Assembly: GCA_903910795.1 (NCBI GenBank) | Contig: CAIWAX010000103.1 | Coordinates: 1-47,020 of the forward strand | Direction: 5' to 3' | DNA from: an uncultured Anaerolineae bacterium | GTDB lineage: Bacteria; Chloroflexota; Anaerolineae; Anaerolineales; Villigracilaceae | DNA length: 47,020 nucleotides | Shown: positions 7,341 through 16,827 of the stretch, piece after piece | Position numbering within the stretch: the stretch's first letter is position 1 | Layout of the letters: every line of letters starts with the position of its first letter | The notes under the pieces: generated by a model | Seen by the model: the letters and a program-made list of their open reading frames with translations, nothing else | What the model was told of the DNA's origin: nothing | Databases searched by the model: none | Program-made: the position numbers and the translations under genes

Positions 7341-7685
7341 TTATTCTCGGGGTATTCCGAGCAATATCTTTCCATCCACAATTTTGACTGGATAAGCCGG
7401 AATATCAACTACCGCTGGCATCTGAACAGCTTTGCCATTACGAACATCAAATTCAGCGCCGTGACGCGGGCAAACGATATTCTTATCTTCCAACAAGCCA
7501 TCGCCCAGCGGGCCATCATCATGGCTGCAAACATCGCCAATAGCATAATATTTGCCAGCGATATTGAAAACAACAATCGGTCTGCCATCAATTTCAACAA
7601 ATAGGCGCTCGCCATTCGGCAAGTCGGCCTCGCCAATTTTATAAAATTCCAGCTTTGATTCTTCCTGTATTGTGTAATTAAACAT
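7341..7685 (-). CDS. Rieske [2Fe-2S] ferredoxin-type protein
   Basis: 114 residues. The Rieske cluster ligands are complete: C53-S-H55 (CSHDDGPLGDG) and C72-PR-H75 (CPRHGAEFD), and the protein has neither TM helix nor catalytic domain, so it is a small soluble electron carrier of the NirD/BphF type. ATG at 7685 is chosen because GGAG lies 5 nt upstream; the frame extends into the preceding gene. It is the last gene of the suf transcript, 14 nt after the glycosyltransferase gene, and could supply electrons to Fe-S assembly or simply be a client. Its redox partner is not visible. Confidence 0.9.
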   Translation of the reverse strand: MFNYTIQEESKLEFYKIGEADLPNGERLFVEIDGRPIVVFNIAGKYYAIGDVCSHDDGPLGDGLLEDKNIVCPRHGAEFDVRNGKAVQMPAVVDIPAYPVKIVDGKILLGIPRE

Positions 7686-7699
7686 AAAGCTCCAAATTT

Positions 7700-9220
7700 C
7701 TACTGACCAGGATAACGGTAAACTACCCAATCGTCAACTTTCAATGAATTGCCATATAACTTTTTAACTTGATCCATCAAGCCCGGCACAGGATTATCAC
7801 GATAGGCAAAACGAAAATCGGATAATTTGTCTCCGGAACGAAGAACAATCAACCGTGGCTTTTTATCGAGGATTTCCTGTAGAAATTCAGTGGTAGTGTT
7901 TTTATTTTTTTCGTTATAGAGTGGTGTTTGATAAACAAACCGGCTCGGGCTGGCGCGGCGGGCGGCAAAATTATAGGCCGCTTCTGCGCCCCACATCAAA
8001 ACATAATCTCCTGGCGCAGAGTTTTGATCAATATAAGTTACCAGACCAGAATCGCCGTTTGGCTGAGCAAAACTGGTCACAATTTCAGTGTAATCAGCAA
8101 TAAAAACAGAACCCAAACTGAATACCATCATGATCAAAAGCAAAGCCGAGGCAAAACGAGGGATATCTTTTGATATGCTATCAAAAATGATCCAAATGGT
8201 AAATCCAGCAAAAAATGACAGGATGGGCAGGAGAACCAGAAAATAAGGGATGCGGGGACGACCACCAATGCTCACCATTACAAGTTCCAACGGCAAAGCC
8301 ACCAATGCCATCCAGATCGTAGACTGTGACATTTTCTGAATTCGTTTGCGATTAAAAACGAGCAGCGCCAACGCCGATCCCCAGCCAATAAAAGCAATTT
8401 GAGCCAGACCCACATTTTCCAACTGGTTAAGGCCCTGGATGAGCGCATTTATCCGGTCTGTGGTGCCTTTCTCATCGGCATAGGAAAAGTTATAAACAAA
8501 GGCTGTATCCCAAAAGGCGGGAAGAGCCCCCTTCATTGCAAAATAGCCCACAATGATGCCAGTAACGAGCAGACCACCAGCCAGTACCACCAGCGCTTCA
8601 AAGAAAAAACGCTTATATTGGCGTTGCAGGAGCCGGGTCACGATCAGATAAATCCCGATCGCGATCGGGATCGCAATTGTATTTTGACGCGTAAAAAAAA
8701 GCAGCCCGGTAAAAGCGCCAACCCAGAAACCATACCAGCCATAACGCGGCTTGTTTTCAGCCTGATAGAATAGCCACAAAAGTAAGAATTGGAACGGAAG
8801 AACATATTCCTCCGTCATATTGCCCCCGGCTAATAAATAAAAAGCAGAAAACATCCAGATGAAAGAGATAAAGATGGCCGGGAAAAGTCCATAAATTCGC
8901 TTGATCAGGATATAACCTGTCAGCGCCGCTACTCCCATCGAAAATACTTCCACCAGCCAGACGCCCCAGCTTGATCCGGGTGTTAATCCAAGACCAAACG
9001 CATCCAGATAGTAAATGACGGGCGGTTTATGATCCCAGATTTGAGTATATGGAATATCCCCATGCAGAACACGCCAACCTGCATACAGGAACACGCCTGA
9101 ATCACGGCTTGGCAAGCTATTATCGCTGGGGCTCAGCGGCAATAAGACTACCAGGATGATGGTAAGTAAAAGCAGAATTTCAAGCGCAAAAAAAAGGCGA
9201 GGCTTGATGTTCGTTTTCAT
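7700..9220 (-). CDS. Membrane glycosyltransferase, family 39 / ArnT-PMT type
   Basis: 506 residues with a signal-anchor helix (about 9-29) and some ten further hydrophobic helices. The first extracytoplasmic loop carries PSRDSGVFLYAGWRVLHGD and IWDHKPPVIYYLDA; D40 and the D63-H-K-P cluster are the conserved acidic and basic residues of dolichyl/undecaprenyl-phosphate-sugar transferases (GT-C fold). A short soluble C-terminal domain follows. It would transfer a sugar from a polyprenyl phosphate to protein or lipid on the outer face. Its ATG overlaps the sufU stop as ATGA, so it is coupled to Fe-S assembly genes, with no obvious functional link. Confidence 0.85.
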   Translation of the reverse strand: MKTNIKPRLFFALEILLLLTIILVVLLPLSPSDNSLPSRDSGVFLYAGWRVLHGDIPYTQIWDHKPPVIYYLDAFGLGLTPGSSWGVWLVEVFSMGVAALTGYILIKRIYGLFPAIFISFIWMFSAFYLLAGGNMTEEYVLPFQFLLLWLFYQAENKPRYGWYGFWVGAFTGLLFFTRQNTIAIPIAIGIYLIVTRLLQRQYKRFFFEALVVLAGGLLVTGIIVGYFAMKGALPAFWDTAFVYNFSYADEKGTTDRINALIQGLNQLENVGLAQIAFIGWGSALALLVFNRKRIQKMSQSTIWMALVALPLELVMVSIGGRPRIPYFLVLLPILSFFAGFTIWIIFDSISKDIPRFASALLLIMMVFSLGSVFIADYTEIVTSFAQPNGDSGLVTYIDQNSAPGDYVLMWGAEAAYNFAARRASPSRFVYQTPLYNEKNKNTTTEFLQEILDKKPRLIVLRSGDKLSDFRFAYRDNPVPGLMDQVKKLYGNSLKVDDWVVYRYPGQ

Positions 9221-9612
9221 TCCAAAAGATCATCGCTGGCAGAACCCAGACCGTATACCCCAGCTTTCAGAACTTTGAGGGAAAGCAAAGCGCATTTCAA
9301 CCGAACGGGACCAAGTTCGATGCCAAGCAAATTTAAGATATCCTGCTTATTGAGATGCTTGATTTCCTCAAGGGATTTGCCAATCACCGATTCAATTAAA
9401 AGATCAGCCGAGGCCTGAGAGATAGCACAGCCATGTCCATCAAAACGCGCGTCACTGACAGACCCTCTATCATCAACGCGTAAATTGATTTCGATGTGGT
9501 CGCCGCACAGAGGGTTATTATCTGCGAAGCTGATATCGTTTGGGTCCAGATGGCCGCGGTAGGAAGGGTTTTTATAATGTTCGATGATGATTTCGCGGTA
9601 AAGGTCGTCCAA
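9217..9612 (-). CDS. sufU: SufU/IscU-type Fe-S scaffold or sulfur acceptor
   Basis: 131 residues with the three conserved Cys: C36 (NPLCGD, with D38), C62 (GHGCAIS) and C107 (RLKCALL). Spacing C62-C107 is 45 residues, as in IscU; Bacillus-type SufU has an insertion of about 20 residues there, absent here. The residue before the third Cys is Lys, as in SufU, not His as in IscU. It accepts sulfur from SufS, or scaffolds clusters, and passes them to SufBCD. It sits 21 nt after sufS and overlaps the next gene by ATGA. Confidence 0.92.
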   Translation of the reverse strand: MDDLYREIIIEHYKNPSYRGHLDPNDISFADNNPLCGDHIEINLRVDDRGSVSDARFDGHGCAISQASADLLIESVIGKSLEEIKHLNKQDILNLLGIELGPVRLKCALLSLKVLKAGVYGLGSASDDLLE

Positions 9613-9633
9613 CTGTCACTCCTGTAGAGTTTT

Positions 9634-10860
9634 CTAACCAAAATATTCTTTTACTTTATAAATTCCATTGACGAGCGCATCAATTTCTTCCCGGGTATTG
9701 TAGAGATAAAAGGAAGCGCGCGAGGTAGCGGGGATATTGTATTTTTCATGCAGCGGCTGGGCACAGTGATGCCCGGCTCTGACCGCTACACCCAGACTAT
9801 CAAGAATTTGTGCAACATCGTGGGGGTGAACGCCAGTCAATGTAAAGGCTGCCACCCCGCCTTTCTTTTCAGCCACAGGGCCAAAGACTTTCACGCCAGG
9901 GATTTCTTCCAGCCGTTCCAGAGCATAGGTGATCATTTCCTGTTCATGGGCAGCAATAGCATCCATGCCAAGACCTTCCAAGTATTTGACCGCTGCGCCA
10001 AAACCAATCGCTTCTGCGATGGCCGGAGTTCCAGCTTCAAACTTATATGGCAGATCATTCGGCCGGAAGGAGCGCAGTTTCACTTCCTTGATCATATCGC
10101 CACCCCCTAAAAAAGGCGGCATGGCTTCGAGCAATTCAGTTTTACCATAAAGAGCGCCGATCCCGGTTGGGCCAACCATCTTGTGCGCCGAAAAAGCCAT
10201 GAAGTCAACATCCAGAGCCTGTACATCGATCTTGAAGTGCGGCACAGATTGCGCGCCATCCAGTAAGGCAAGTGCGCCGGCTTCATGAGCGAGCTTAATG
10301 ATATCAGCAGCCGGGTTAATCGTCCCCAGCACATTGGACATGTGAGTGAACGAAACCAGTTTGGGCCCCTGGCTTAATAAATTTCGATATACATCCAGAT
10401 CAAGCAATCCCTGGTCATCCACCGGGATAAACTCCAAACGGATGCCCTTTTCGGCTGCCAGGATATGCCAGGGAACCAGATTACTGTGATGTTCCATCTC
10501 AGTCAAGATAACGAGATCGTTGTTTTTTAAATTGGCCCGTCCCCAACTGTAGGCTACCAGGTTGATGGATTCGGTTGTGTTACGGGTATATATGATCTGG
10601 CGGGGTGATTTTGCGTGAATAAAGCGGGCGATCGCCTCGCGCGCATTTTCATACATCGCCGTAGATTCCTCGGCCAGAACATGAACACCGCGGTGAATAT
10701 TGGCATTAGAATGCCTGTAAAACTCATCCATCGCCGCCAGAACACTTACCGGCTTCTGAGAAGTGGCAGTAGAATCAAGATATACGAGCTTTACACCCGG
10801 GCGAATTTCTCGCTCCAGAATGGGGAAATCCTGTCTGATTTTCGAGATATCAAGCGTCAT
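9634..10860 (-). CDS. sufS: Cysteine desulfurase SufS (group II)
   Basis: 408 residues, the usual length. This PLP enzyme converts L-cysteine to alanine and a protein-bound persulfide. The PLP lysine is K227 in FSAHKMVGPTG, the preceding DGAQSVPH motif binds the cofactor, and the catalytic Cys is in RAGHHCAQPLH on the short group II loop. The N-terminus (IRQDFPILEREI, VYLDSTATSQKP) is typical of SufS, although most family members have LDNAAT or LDSAAT. It lies between the small unknown gene and sufU in the operon. Confidence 0.97.
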   Translation of the reverse strand: MTLDISKIRQDFPILEREIRPGVKLVYLDSTATSQKPVSVLAAMDEFYRHSNANIHRGVHVLAEESTAMYENAREAIARFIHAKSPRQIIYTRNTTESINLVAYSWGRANLKNNDLVILTEMEHHSNLVPWHILAAEKGIRLEFIPVDDQGLLDLDVYRNLLSQGPKLVSFTHMSNVLGTINPAADIIKLAHEAGALALLDGAQSVPHFKIDVQALDVDFMAFSAHKMVGPTGIGALYGKTELLEAMPPFLGGGDMIKEVKLRSFRPNDLPYKFEAGTPAIAEAIGFGAAVKYLEGLGMDAIAAHEQEMITYALERLEEIPGVKVFGPVAEKKGGVAAFTLTGVHPHDVAQILDSLGVAVRAGHHCAQPLHEKYNIPATSRASFYLYNTREEIDALVNGIYKVKEYFG

Positions 10861-10875
10861 GCAAGTAACCTGGGA

Positions 10876-11244
10876 CTAATAATCTGGAACGTCTTTCTTG
10901 ATGACCGGGGTCTTTTTGCCGGTGCCAGCCGGGCGGATCTGGTCTGAATTTGTGGGATACCATAGAATACGGTCAGGCACCATCCAGCCATCTGTCAAAA
11001 AAACATTCGAGCGGAATTGAACCGCCACCATTTTACTGTTATCAACCTGGACAACGATCCCCTTGAGCCAGCCGCGAACCCGTTCGCTGCTTTTCTCATG
11101 ATCGCAAAATGCCTCGACCGCATCGCCAACATCAAATACATACACAGCACTTGGGGAGCGCATAAAAGCGTAAGGCACGCTGTTACCTCTTACACTGCGT
11201 TTGGGTGCGGGATGAACAGGATTTATTGGACGGGTTGTTTTCAT
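10876..11244 (-). CDS. Small protein of unknown function within the suf operon
   Basis: 122 residues, from an ATG with GAGG 5 nt upstream. The N-terminal 25 residues are basic and Pro-rich. The middle (YVFDVGDAVEAFCD to MVAVQFRSNVFLTDGWMVPD, about 38-98) looks like a small five-strand SH3-like barrel, with WLKGIVVQVD as a typical strand-turn-strand. The C-terminus is again Lys/Pro-rich. It has a single Cys. I do not recognise the family. It lies 15 nt before sufS and about 100 nt after sufD, separated from sufD by a stem-loop, so it is co-transcribed and may be expressed with SufS/SufU. Confidence 0.65.
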   Translation of the reverse strand: MKTTRPINPVHPAPKRSVRGNSVPYAFMRSPSAVYVFDVGDAVEAFCDHEKSSERVRGWLKGIVVQVDNSKMVAVQFRSNVFLTDGWMVPDRILWYPTNSDQIRPAGTGKKTPVIKKDVPDY

Positions 11245-11281
11245 GGCTGCCTCAATTATAGATGAATTCTTTTATATGTGC

Positions 11282-11316
11282 TTCATCCCCTTTCAACAAG
11301 TTGAAAAGGGGATGAA
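11282..11316 (-). other. Intercistronic stem-loop between sufD and the small gene
   Basis: Arms of 16 and 17 nt (TTCATCCCC... / ...GGGGATGAA) pair with one bulged A and a minimal loop around CAAG. No T-run follows on the minus strand, so it is more likely an RNA processing or stabilising element than a full terminator. Confidence 0.6.
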
Positions 11317-11345
11317 CTAATGCGTAAATTGTAAATGCGCGCTGG

Positions 11346-12686
11346 TCAGGCGCTCATTTTGTTGAGAATGGCCTGTAAGAATCGCTCACGGACACCTTCA
11401 AACGGGATACGCTGCATAATCGGGTCAAAAAAACCCTCCACTACCAATCGCTCGGCATCCTGTTGCGGAATACCTCGTGATTTCAGGTAAAACAAAGGTT
11501 CCTGCTCCAATTTCCCTACCGTTGCGCCGTGGGTACAGCGCACATCATCTGCCAAAATTTCAAGGCCAGGGATTGAATCTGCCCGGGCGTGCTCACTCAG
11601 TACAAGGTTACGATTGGCTTGATAGCCATCAGTTTTTTGAGCACCCGGAGCAACATAAATCATACCTTGCCATACCGAACGGCTCTTCCCCTTCAACGCA
11701 CCTTTGAAAAGTAAATCACTGGTTGTATTGGGCGCCAGGTGATTCTGCTGCGTATCGTGATCGAGATGCTGGGAACCATCCGTAAAATAGAAGCCCGACA
11801 TTCGGCCAGTGGCTCCCTGCCCCACCAGATCCAGCTCAGAGAAATTTTTAGTCAGGCGCGAACCAACAGCGCCGAAAATCCAATCCAGTTTTCCATCTTT
11901 TTCAACCCGGATGCGCTCATGGCTGAAATTCCAGACATTTCTACCCCAGGATTGAAGTTCGACAAAGCGAAGATTCGCACCCTGCATAACCTGGATTTCA
12001 ACCACCCCGGCATGCATGGAGTTTTCCCCCATGGCATCCGGTGAGGAGGCTTCGTGAACATAAGTAACTGATGCGCCTTCATCTACTAAAACAAGCAGGT
12101 GAGAAATGTGTGCAAGATCAGACCCGGGTCCCCACAACACACTGTGCAATGGTTCCACCACACTGACACCCTTTGGTACATACAACACTACACCATTTTG
12201 AGATAAAGCCACAGCCAGAGAAGCGAACTTTCCTTCTTCGGGATTGACGGTTTTGCCGATCATTTTGGCCAGCAATTCCGGATATTTCTGCTCTGCTGTT
12301 TTGAGATCAGTAAAGATGACACCTTGTCTGACGAGCTTTTCATCAAGCTCAACGCTCGAACCACCTGGAACCAGCACAATCTGACCACCATGCTGATCAG
12401 CAACCAGCGGTTTCAACAGATATTCCGGCACTGCTGGCAGGTTCTCAAAAGCCTTATCCTTGGGCAACTGGAATATATCTGCGGGTAAAGCATGCAAATC
12501 AGTTCGCCGCCAGGCTTCTTCAGTGGTTGCAGGAATAGCAAGACGCGTATACGCCTGCCAGGCATGTTTTCGATAATCGCTCAGGATACCAGAAGGGATT
12601 TGATCTTCTGTAAAAACAAAGTGTTTAGCTTCGGCGCCAGTGCGTCTTGAGCGGCTAGTTACAATAACTTTGGGTTTCTCTTCCAT
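11346..12686 (-). CDS. sufD: Fe-S assembly protein SufD
   Basis: 446 residues. SufD pairs with SufB and SufC to build and transfer [Fe-S] clusters in the cytoplasm. The N-terminal helical part contains EEAWRRTDL, the middle is the right-handed beta-helix, and the C-terminal motifs are those of SufD: HLDHDTQQNHLAPNTTSDLL, FKGALKGKSRSVWQG, RCTHGATVGKLEQEPLFYLKSRG and a final helix VEGFFDPI. The HG in RCTHGATV is the conserved His region at the SufB-SufD interface. Its ATG lies 1 nt after the sufB stop. The gene has the length and architecture of an intact family member. Confidence 0.95.
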   Translation of the reverse strand: MEEKPKVIVTSRSRRTGAEAKHFVFTEDQIPSGILSDYRKHAWQAYTRLAIPATTEEAWRRTDLHALPADIFQLPKDKAFENLPAVPEYLLKPLVADQHGGQIVLVPGGSSVELDEKLVRQGVIFTDLKTAEQKYPELLAKMIGKTVNPEEGKFASLAVALSQNGVVLYVPKGVSVVEPLHSVLWGPGSDLAHISHLLVLVDEGASVTYVHEASSPDAMGENSMHAGVVEIQVMQGANLRFVELQSWGRNVWNFSHERIRVEKDGKLDWIFGAVGSRLTKNFSELDLVGQGATGRMSGFYFTDGSQHLDHDTQQNHLAPNTTSDLLFKGALKGKSRSVWQGMIYVAPGAQKTDGYQANRNLVLSEHARADSIPGLEILADDVRCTHGATVGKLEQEPLFYLKSRGIPQQDAERLVVEGFFDPIMQRIPFEGVRERFLQAILNKMSA

Positions 12687-12687
12687 A

Positions 12688-14097
12688 TTATCCGATCGAC
12701 CCTTCCATCTGGAGTTGGATCAAACGATTCATTTCAACCGCATATTCCATGGGTAATTCCTTAACAAGCGGCTCAATAAAACCAGACACCACCATGGTGG
12801 TGGCCTCTTCCTGGCTAAGACCGCGACTCATCAAGTAAAAAAGTTGTTCTTCTCCAACCTTGGAGACAGAAGCCTCGTGACCGACGGTAACATCATTCTC
12901 ATCAATCTCAATAGTTGGGTAAGTATCCGAGCGAGACTTGGGATCCAACAGCAATGCATCACACACAACACTGGATTTGGAGCCCTTGGCGCCATTATAA
13001 ACTTTAAGCAATCCCCGGAAGGAAGCACGACCGCCGCCCTTCGAAATGGATTTAGAAACCACTTTGCTGGTTGTGTTTGGAGCAAAATGAACCATCTTGG
13101 TCCCGGCATCCTGGATTTGCCCGGGTCCGGCAAAGGCCATTGAAAGCATCTCTCCATGCGCACCGGGCTCCATCAGGTAACAGGATGGGTACTTCATGGT
13201 CAATTTTGAGCCAAGATTGGCATCCACCCATTCGTGAGTGGCATTTTCAAAAACCTTGGCGCGCTGAGTTACCAGGTTAAACACGTTTGTGGACCAGTTT
13301 TGAATGGTTGAATAGCGCGAACGAGCGCCTTTTTTGACAATAATTTCAATCACACCACTGTGGAACGAATTGGTGGTGTACTGCGGGGCTGTGCAGCCTT
13401 CAACATAATGAACCTGAGCGCCTTCGTCAACGATGATCAGGGAGCGTTCAAACTGGCCCACGTTGGCAGTATTCAAACGAAAATATGCCTGGAGCGGTAA
13501 GTCAACCTTAACGCCCTTTGGCACATATACAAAGGAACCACCCGACCATACTGCGCTGTTTAACGCAGCAAATTTATTATCTTCAATCGGTATGACAGTT
13601 GCAAAATATTCGCGGAACAGGTCAGGGTGCTGGCGTAACCCATCCTCGATGGAAAGAAAGATAACGCCCTGTTTCTCCAGGTGTTCCAAAACTGAGTGGT
13701 ACACCATTTCAGATTCATATTGGGCACCAACACCCGCCAAGAACTTGCGCTCCGCCTCGGGGATGCCCAATTTATCAAAAGTACGCTTGATATCGTCGGG
13801 CACATCCTCCCAGGATTTCTCATTTTTTTCAGTAGGCTTGACGTAATAAAAAATCTGATCAAGGTTCAATTCATCGAGAGTTGGACCCCAGGCTGGCATT
13901 GGCCGGCTCAGGTAATGCTCAAGCGCCTTCAGGCGAAAACCCAGCATCCATTTAGGCTCGCCCTTCATGCGTGATATATTTTCGACAACTTCACGGCTTA
14001 AGCCGCGCTGCGATTTAAAAACGTAATTATCATCGCGGTCGTGAAACCCATACTTGTAATCACCGATATCTTCAAGGATCTTTGCGTCTTCGCTCAT
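12688..14097 (-). CDS. sufB: Fe-S assembly protein SufB
   Basis: 469 residues. SufB is the scaffold subunit of the SufBC2D complex. Diagnostic segments are [19 protein letters not shown] at the start, [27 protein letters not shown] with the conserved Cys, [14 protein letters not shown], and the C-terminal [20 protein letters not shown]. Both the beta-helix core and the C-terminal SufC-binding helices are present. The ATG at 14097 is preferred because GGTG lies 7 nt upstream; a GTG 9 nt earlier (14106) is an alternative. The order sufC-sufB-sufD is standard. An 85-nt gap from sufC contains a weak 7-bp stem (14133-14168). Confidence 0.97.
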   Translation of the reverse strand: MSEDAKILEDIGDYKYGFHDRDDNYVFKSQRGLSREVVENISRMKGEPKWMLGFRLKALEHYLSRPMPAWGPTLDELNLDQIFYYVKPTEKNEKSWEDVPDDIKRTFDKLGIPEAERKFLAGVGAQYESEMVYHSVLEHLEKQGVIFLSIEDGLRQHPDLFREYFATVIPIEDNKFAALNSAVWSGGSFVYVPKGVKVDLPLQAYFRLNTANVGQFERSLIIVDEGAQVHYVEGCTAPQYTTNSFHSGVIEIIVKKGARSRYSTIQNWSTNVFNLVTQRAKVFENATHEWVDANLGSKLTMKYPSCYLMEPGAHGEMLSMAFAGPGQIQDAGTKMVHFAPNTTSKVVSKSISKGGGRASFRGLLKVYNGAKGSKSSVVCDALLLDPKSRSDTYPTIEIDENDVTVGHEASVSKVGEEQLFYLMSRGLSQEEATTMVVSGFIEPLVKELPMEYAVEMNRLIQLQMEGSIG

Positions 14098-14182
14098 GTT
14101 ATTCACCAGGGATAAAATTCAATCTCTCACTTCGCCTGAATAAAAAAATATACCGATAAAGTCAGGCGCCAATTTTATAAAC

Positions 14183-14956
14183 TCAGGCCGCAGGTTCTTC
14201 GTATTTTTCTCGAACCCAGTCGTAACCGGATTCTTCCAGATGCAGAGCCAGCTCCGGGCCGCCGCTTTCAACTATTCGTCCGCCCATCATGATATGCACG
14301 AATTGCGGTTTGATGTAATTTAACAGGCGTTGGTAATGCGTAATCACCAGCACTCCCATTTCCGGACCGCTGAGAGCATTCACACCTTCAGAAACAATGC
14401 GCAAAGCATCGATGTCCAACCCGGAGTCTGTTTCATCCAGAATGGCAATTTCTGGCTTCAACGCGGCCATTTGTAAAATCTCGGCTCGTTTTTTCTCACC
14501 GCCCGAGAAACCATCATTTAAATACCTGCCAGCGAAAACGCTGTCCATTTTGAGCAATTCCATTTTCTCCTTGAGCATCTTTCTGAACTCAGGGATCGGA
14601 ACGCCCTTATCCTCGGGGTTGATAGCTCGACGGCGAGCGTTAATGGCTGTCCGTAGAAAGTTTGCAACCGTCACGCCTGGAATGGAAACCGGATATTGAA
14701 AAGCCAGGAAAATCCCGGCGCGTGAACGTTCATCGGGTGCCAATTCGAGTAAATTTTGATCTTTAAACCACACTTCGCCGCCAGTTACCGCGTAACTTGG
14801 ATGACCCATCAACGTGTAAGCCAACGTAGATTTGCCTGTACCATTTGGCCCCATAATTGCATGTACTTCACCCTGTCTGATCGTCAGGTTCAGCCCCTTC
14901 AGGATTTCCTTGCCTTCAATGCTCACATGCAAATCTTTAATCACCAACTCAGACAT
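14183..14956 (-). CDS. sufC: Fe-S assembly ATPase SufC
   Basis: 257 residues, an ABC-type ATPase without membrane domain that drives conformational change in SufBD. Walker A is GPNGTGKST (about 37-45), the Q-loop is [10 protein letters not shown], the signature is FSGGEKKR, Walker B is [12 protein letters not shown] and the H-loop is [10 protein letters not shown]; the SGGEKKR and ETDSGLD variants are specific to SufC. The ATG at 14956 is chosen since AGGAG lies 5 nt upstream, overlapping the alternative GTG at 14962. It is the first gene of the operon, about 50 nt after the predicted transcription start. Confidence 0.97.
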   Translation of the reverse strand: MSELVIKDLHVSIEGKEILKGLNLTIRQGEVHAIMGPNGTGKSTLAYTLMGHPSYAVTGGEVWFKDQNLLELAPDERSRAGIFLAFQYPVSIPGVTVANFLRTAINARRRAINPEDKGVPIPEFRKMLKEKMELLKMDSVFAGRYLNDGFSGGEKKRAEILQMAALKPEIAILDETDSGLDIDALRIVSEGVNALSGPEMGVLVITHYQRLLNYIKPQFVHIMMGGRIVESGGPELALHLEESGYDWVREKYEEPAA

Positions 14957-15013
14957 ATTCACTCCTCGCTAAATTCTTTATCGCCTTTAAAGCGTAATTT
15001 TCGTCAGGTCAGC

Positions 15014-15042
15014 ATTATAGCAAATTGGAGCTAAAATGTCAA
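15014..15042 (-). promoter_or_regulatory. Consensus sigma70 promoter of the suf operon
   Basis: Minus strand TTGACA (15042-15037), exactly 17 nt, TATAAT (15019-15014): a perfect match to the housekeeping consensus. Transcription should start near 15007. With such a strong core promoter, control is more likely by a repressor (SufR/IscR/RsuA-like), but I cannot identify an operator with confidence. Confidence 0.88.
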
Positions 15043-15102
15043 TATTTATGATATTTTTCTAGTTAATTAATTTCTTACCCTAACCGGTGTTCACCCAAAA
15101 TA

Positions 15103-15138
15103 AATAGCCCCTGCCAGACTGAAATGACAGGGGCTATT
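15103..15138 (-). terminator. Terminator after guaB
   Basis: AATAGCCCCTG / CAGGGGCTATT arms (15103-15113 and 15128-15138) with one additional mismatch-extended pair region, followed on the minus strand by TTATTTT. It separates guaB from the suf promoter. Confidence 0.8.
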
Positions 15139-15148
15139 AAAACCTTAC

Positions 15149-16609
15149 TTATAAGCGTTTAACATCATGAGAACCACTCTCTCGGATGCCGGCCGGGGTG
15201 ATCTCGATGAATTCAGCATTCTCTTGAAGTTCAAAAATGTTGTGAGCGCCGCCATAGCTTAGCCCGGAGCGCAACCCGCCGATCAGTTGATGCAGAACCT
15301 CACCCACATTTCCGCGGTACGGCACTACAGCTTCCACACCTTCAGGAACAACCTTCATCCAATCTTCTGAATCCTCAGCGCTCTCATCGTGATTTTGTTC
15401 GGATATCCGGCGACCCATCGTGGCCGCCAGCGAAGCCATGCCACGCACTACCTTGACCTTTTGACCATCGCGGATCACTGGTGAGCCAGGCGCTTCTTCA
15501 GTGCCTGCAAACATACTTCCGATCATAACTGTTTCAGCGCCGGCCGCCAGGGCTTTCACCATATCACCAGCCTTCTGAATGCCACCATCCGCAATGAGCG
15601 GAATGTTTCGGCCTGAGTCTTTCACACCTTGCGCGCTATCAATAATGGCCGTCAGTTGAGGAACCCCAAAGCCTGTCACCAGCCTGGTTGTGCAAATAGA
15701 GCCCGGGCCAATCCCTACTTTAATTGCATCCGCGCCAGCTTCAGCCAGTTCCTGCGCGCCCTCTCTGGAAGCAACATTCCCGGCGATAATTTGAGAATTG
15801 GGAAATTGTTTGCGCAGCTCGCGCACCATATTCACACAATGATCGGCATGTCCATGAGCAATATCAAGCACCAGTACATCCGCGCCAGCCTCCAGCAAGG
15901 CAGCCGCACGCTCCATTTCGCCATGTGTTACGCCAATCGCAGCGCCAACCCGCAAGCGTCCTTTCTCGTCCAACGCTGCAAAAGGATTTTTGAGCGGCTT
16001 GAGGACATCCTGGGCGGTAATTAAACCCCGTAAAGTGCCATCCGGATTGACAACCGGTAGTTTTTCAATCCTGTTCTCAAAGAGCAGCCTGCGCGCTTCC
16101 TCCAGCATAAAGTTGGCTTTGATGGTAACAAGCCGGTCAAGTCCAGTCATGATTTCCTTAACCAATTTGAGATTATCTGGAACCAGGTTGATATCGCGCG
16201 TGGTAATGATCCCCATTACCTTGCCATTTTCATCGGTAACAACCAGCCCTCCAACATGGTAACGGCGCATACTTTCCCGTACCTGCTCTACATTTGCGTT
16301 GATATTGATGGTGTATGGATTTTCTACCATCACTGCCTGAGCTCTTTTTACCTGTTTGATCTGCTTTACATGCAGGTCAATTGGCATAAAGCGGTGGATA
16401 ATGCCAATTCCACCCACTTTTGCCATAGCAATTGCCATGGCTGTTTCAGTCACCGTATCCATATTCGCACTAATGACCGGAATATTGATCCGAATTTTCT
16501 CTGTCAACCGAGTAGATGTGTCCACCTGCTGGCGCGAAGTAATCGAAGACCGGCGCGGCACAAGCAAAACATCCTCAAATGTAAGTCCCTTGGATGCGCG
16601 AATAATCAT
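15149..16609 (-). CDS. guaB: Inosine-5'-monophosphate dehydrogenase
   Basis: 486 residues from the ATG at 16609, preceded by GGGAGG; the frame extends 44 codons upstream without conservation. The enzyme oxidises IMP to XMP with NAD+, the committed step to GMP. The N-terminus [12 protein letters not shown] is standard, a CBS pair occupies about 95-205 (regulatory), the catalytic Cys is C306 in GPGSICTTR, and the C-terminal flap contains [24 protein letters not shown]. The gene is monocistronic, with its own terminator. A weak promoter (TTGTTT-N15-TAAAAT) is possible about 50 nt upstream of the start. Confidence 0.97.
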   Translation of the reverse strand: MIIRASKGLTFEDVLLVPRRSSITSRQQVDTSTRLTEKIRINIPVISANMDTVTETAMAIAMAKVGGIGIIHRFMPIDLHVKQIKQVKRAQAVMVENPYTININANVEQVRESMRRYHVGGLVVTDENGKVMGIITTRDINLVPDNLKLVKEIMTGLDRLVTIKANFMLEEARRLLFENRIEKLPVVNPDGTLRGLITAQDVLKPLKNPFAALDEKGRLRVGAAIGVTHGEMERAAALLEAGADVLVLDIAHGHADHCVNMVRELRKQFPNSQIIAGNVASREGAQELAEAGADAIKVGIGPGSICTTRLVTGFGVPQLTAIIDSAQGVKDSGRNIPLIADGGIQKAGDMVKALAAGAETVMIGSMFAGTEEAPGSPVIRDGQKVKVVRGMASLAATMGRRISEQNHDESAEDSEDWMKVVPEGVEAVVPYRGNVGEVLHQLIGGLRSGLSYGGAHNIFELQENAEFIEITPAGIRESGSHDVKRL

Positions 16610-16827
16610 ATTGTGAACCTCCCGAAGAATTTCTAACCCTAAAATTGAACGTCTAAATTTTATCTTAAATATGCTCAAAACAAGACTGGAACCCAACAAG
16701 AATTGTTCAGACAACCCAGGGTTCATGAGCATACATAGCAAAACGACCGCCAGACTTGTTGCTCTGTCGATCGTTCTATCTCCAAACTGTAGAAATTATG
16801 TATCCCGGCGTCAAGCCATGGCGGCTT

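Noticed and set aside
11282-11316. Terminator splitting the suf operon
   Set aside because: The hairpin lacks a following T-run on the minus strand, and sufS and sufU downstream have no visible promoter.
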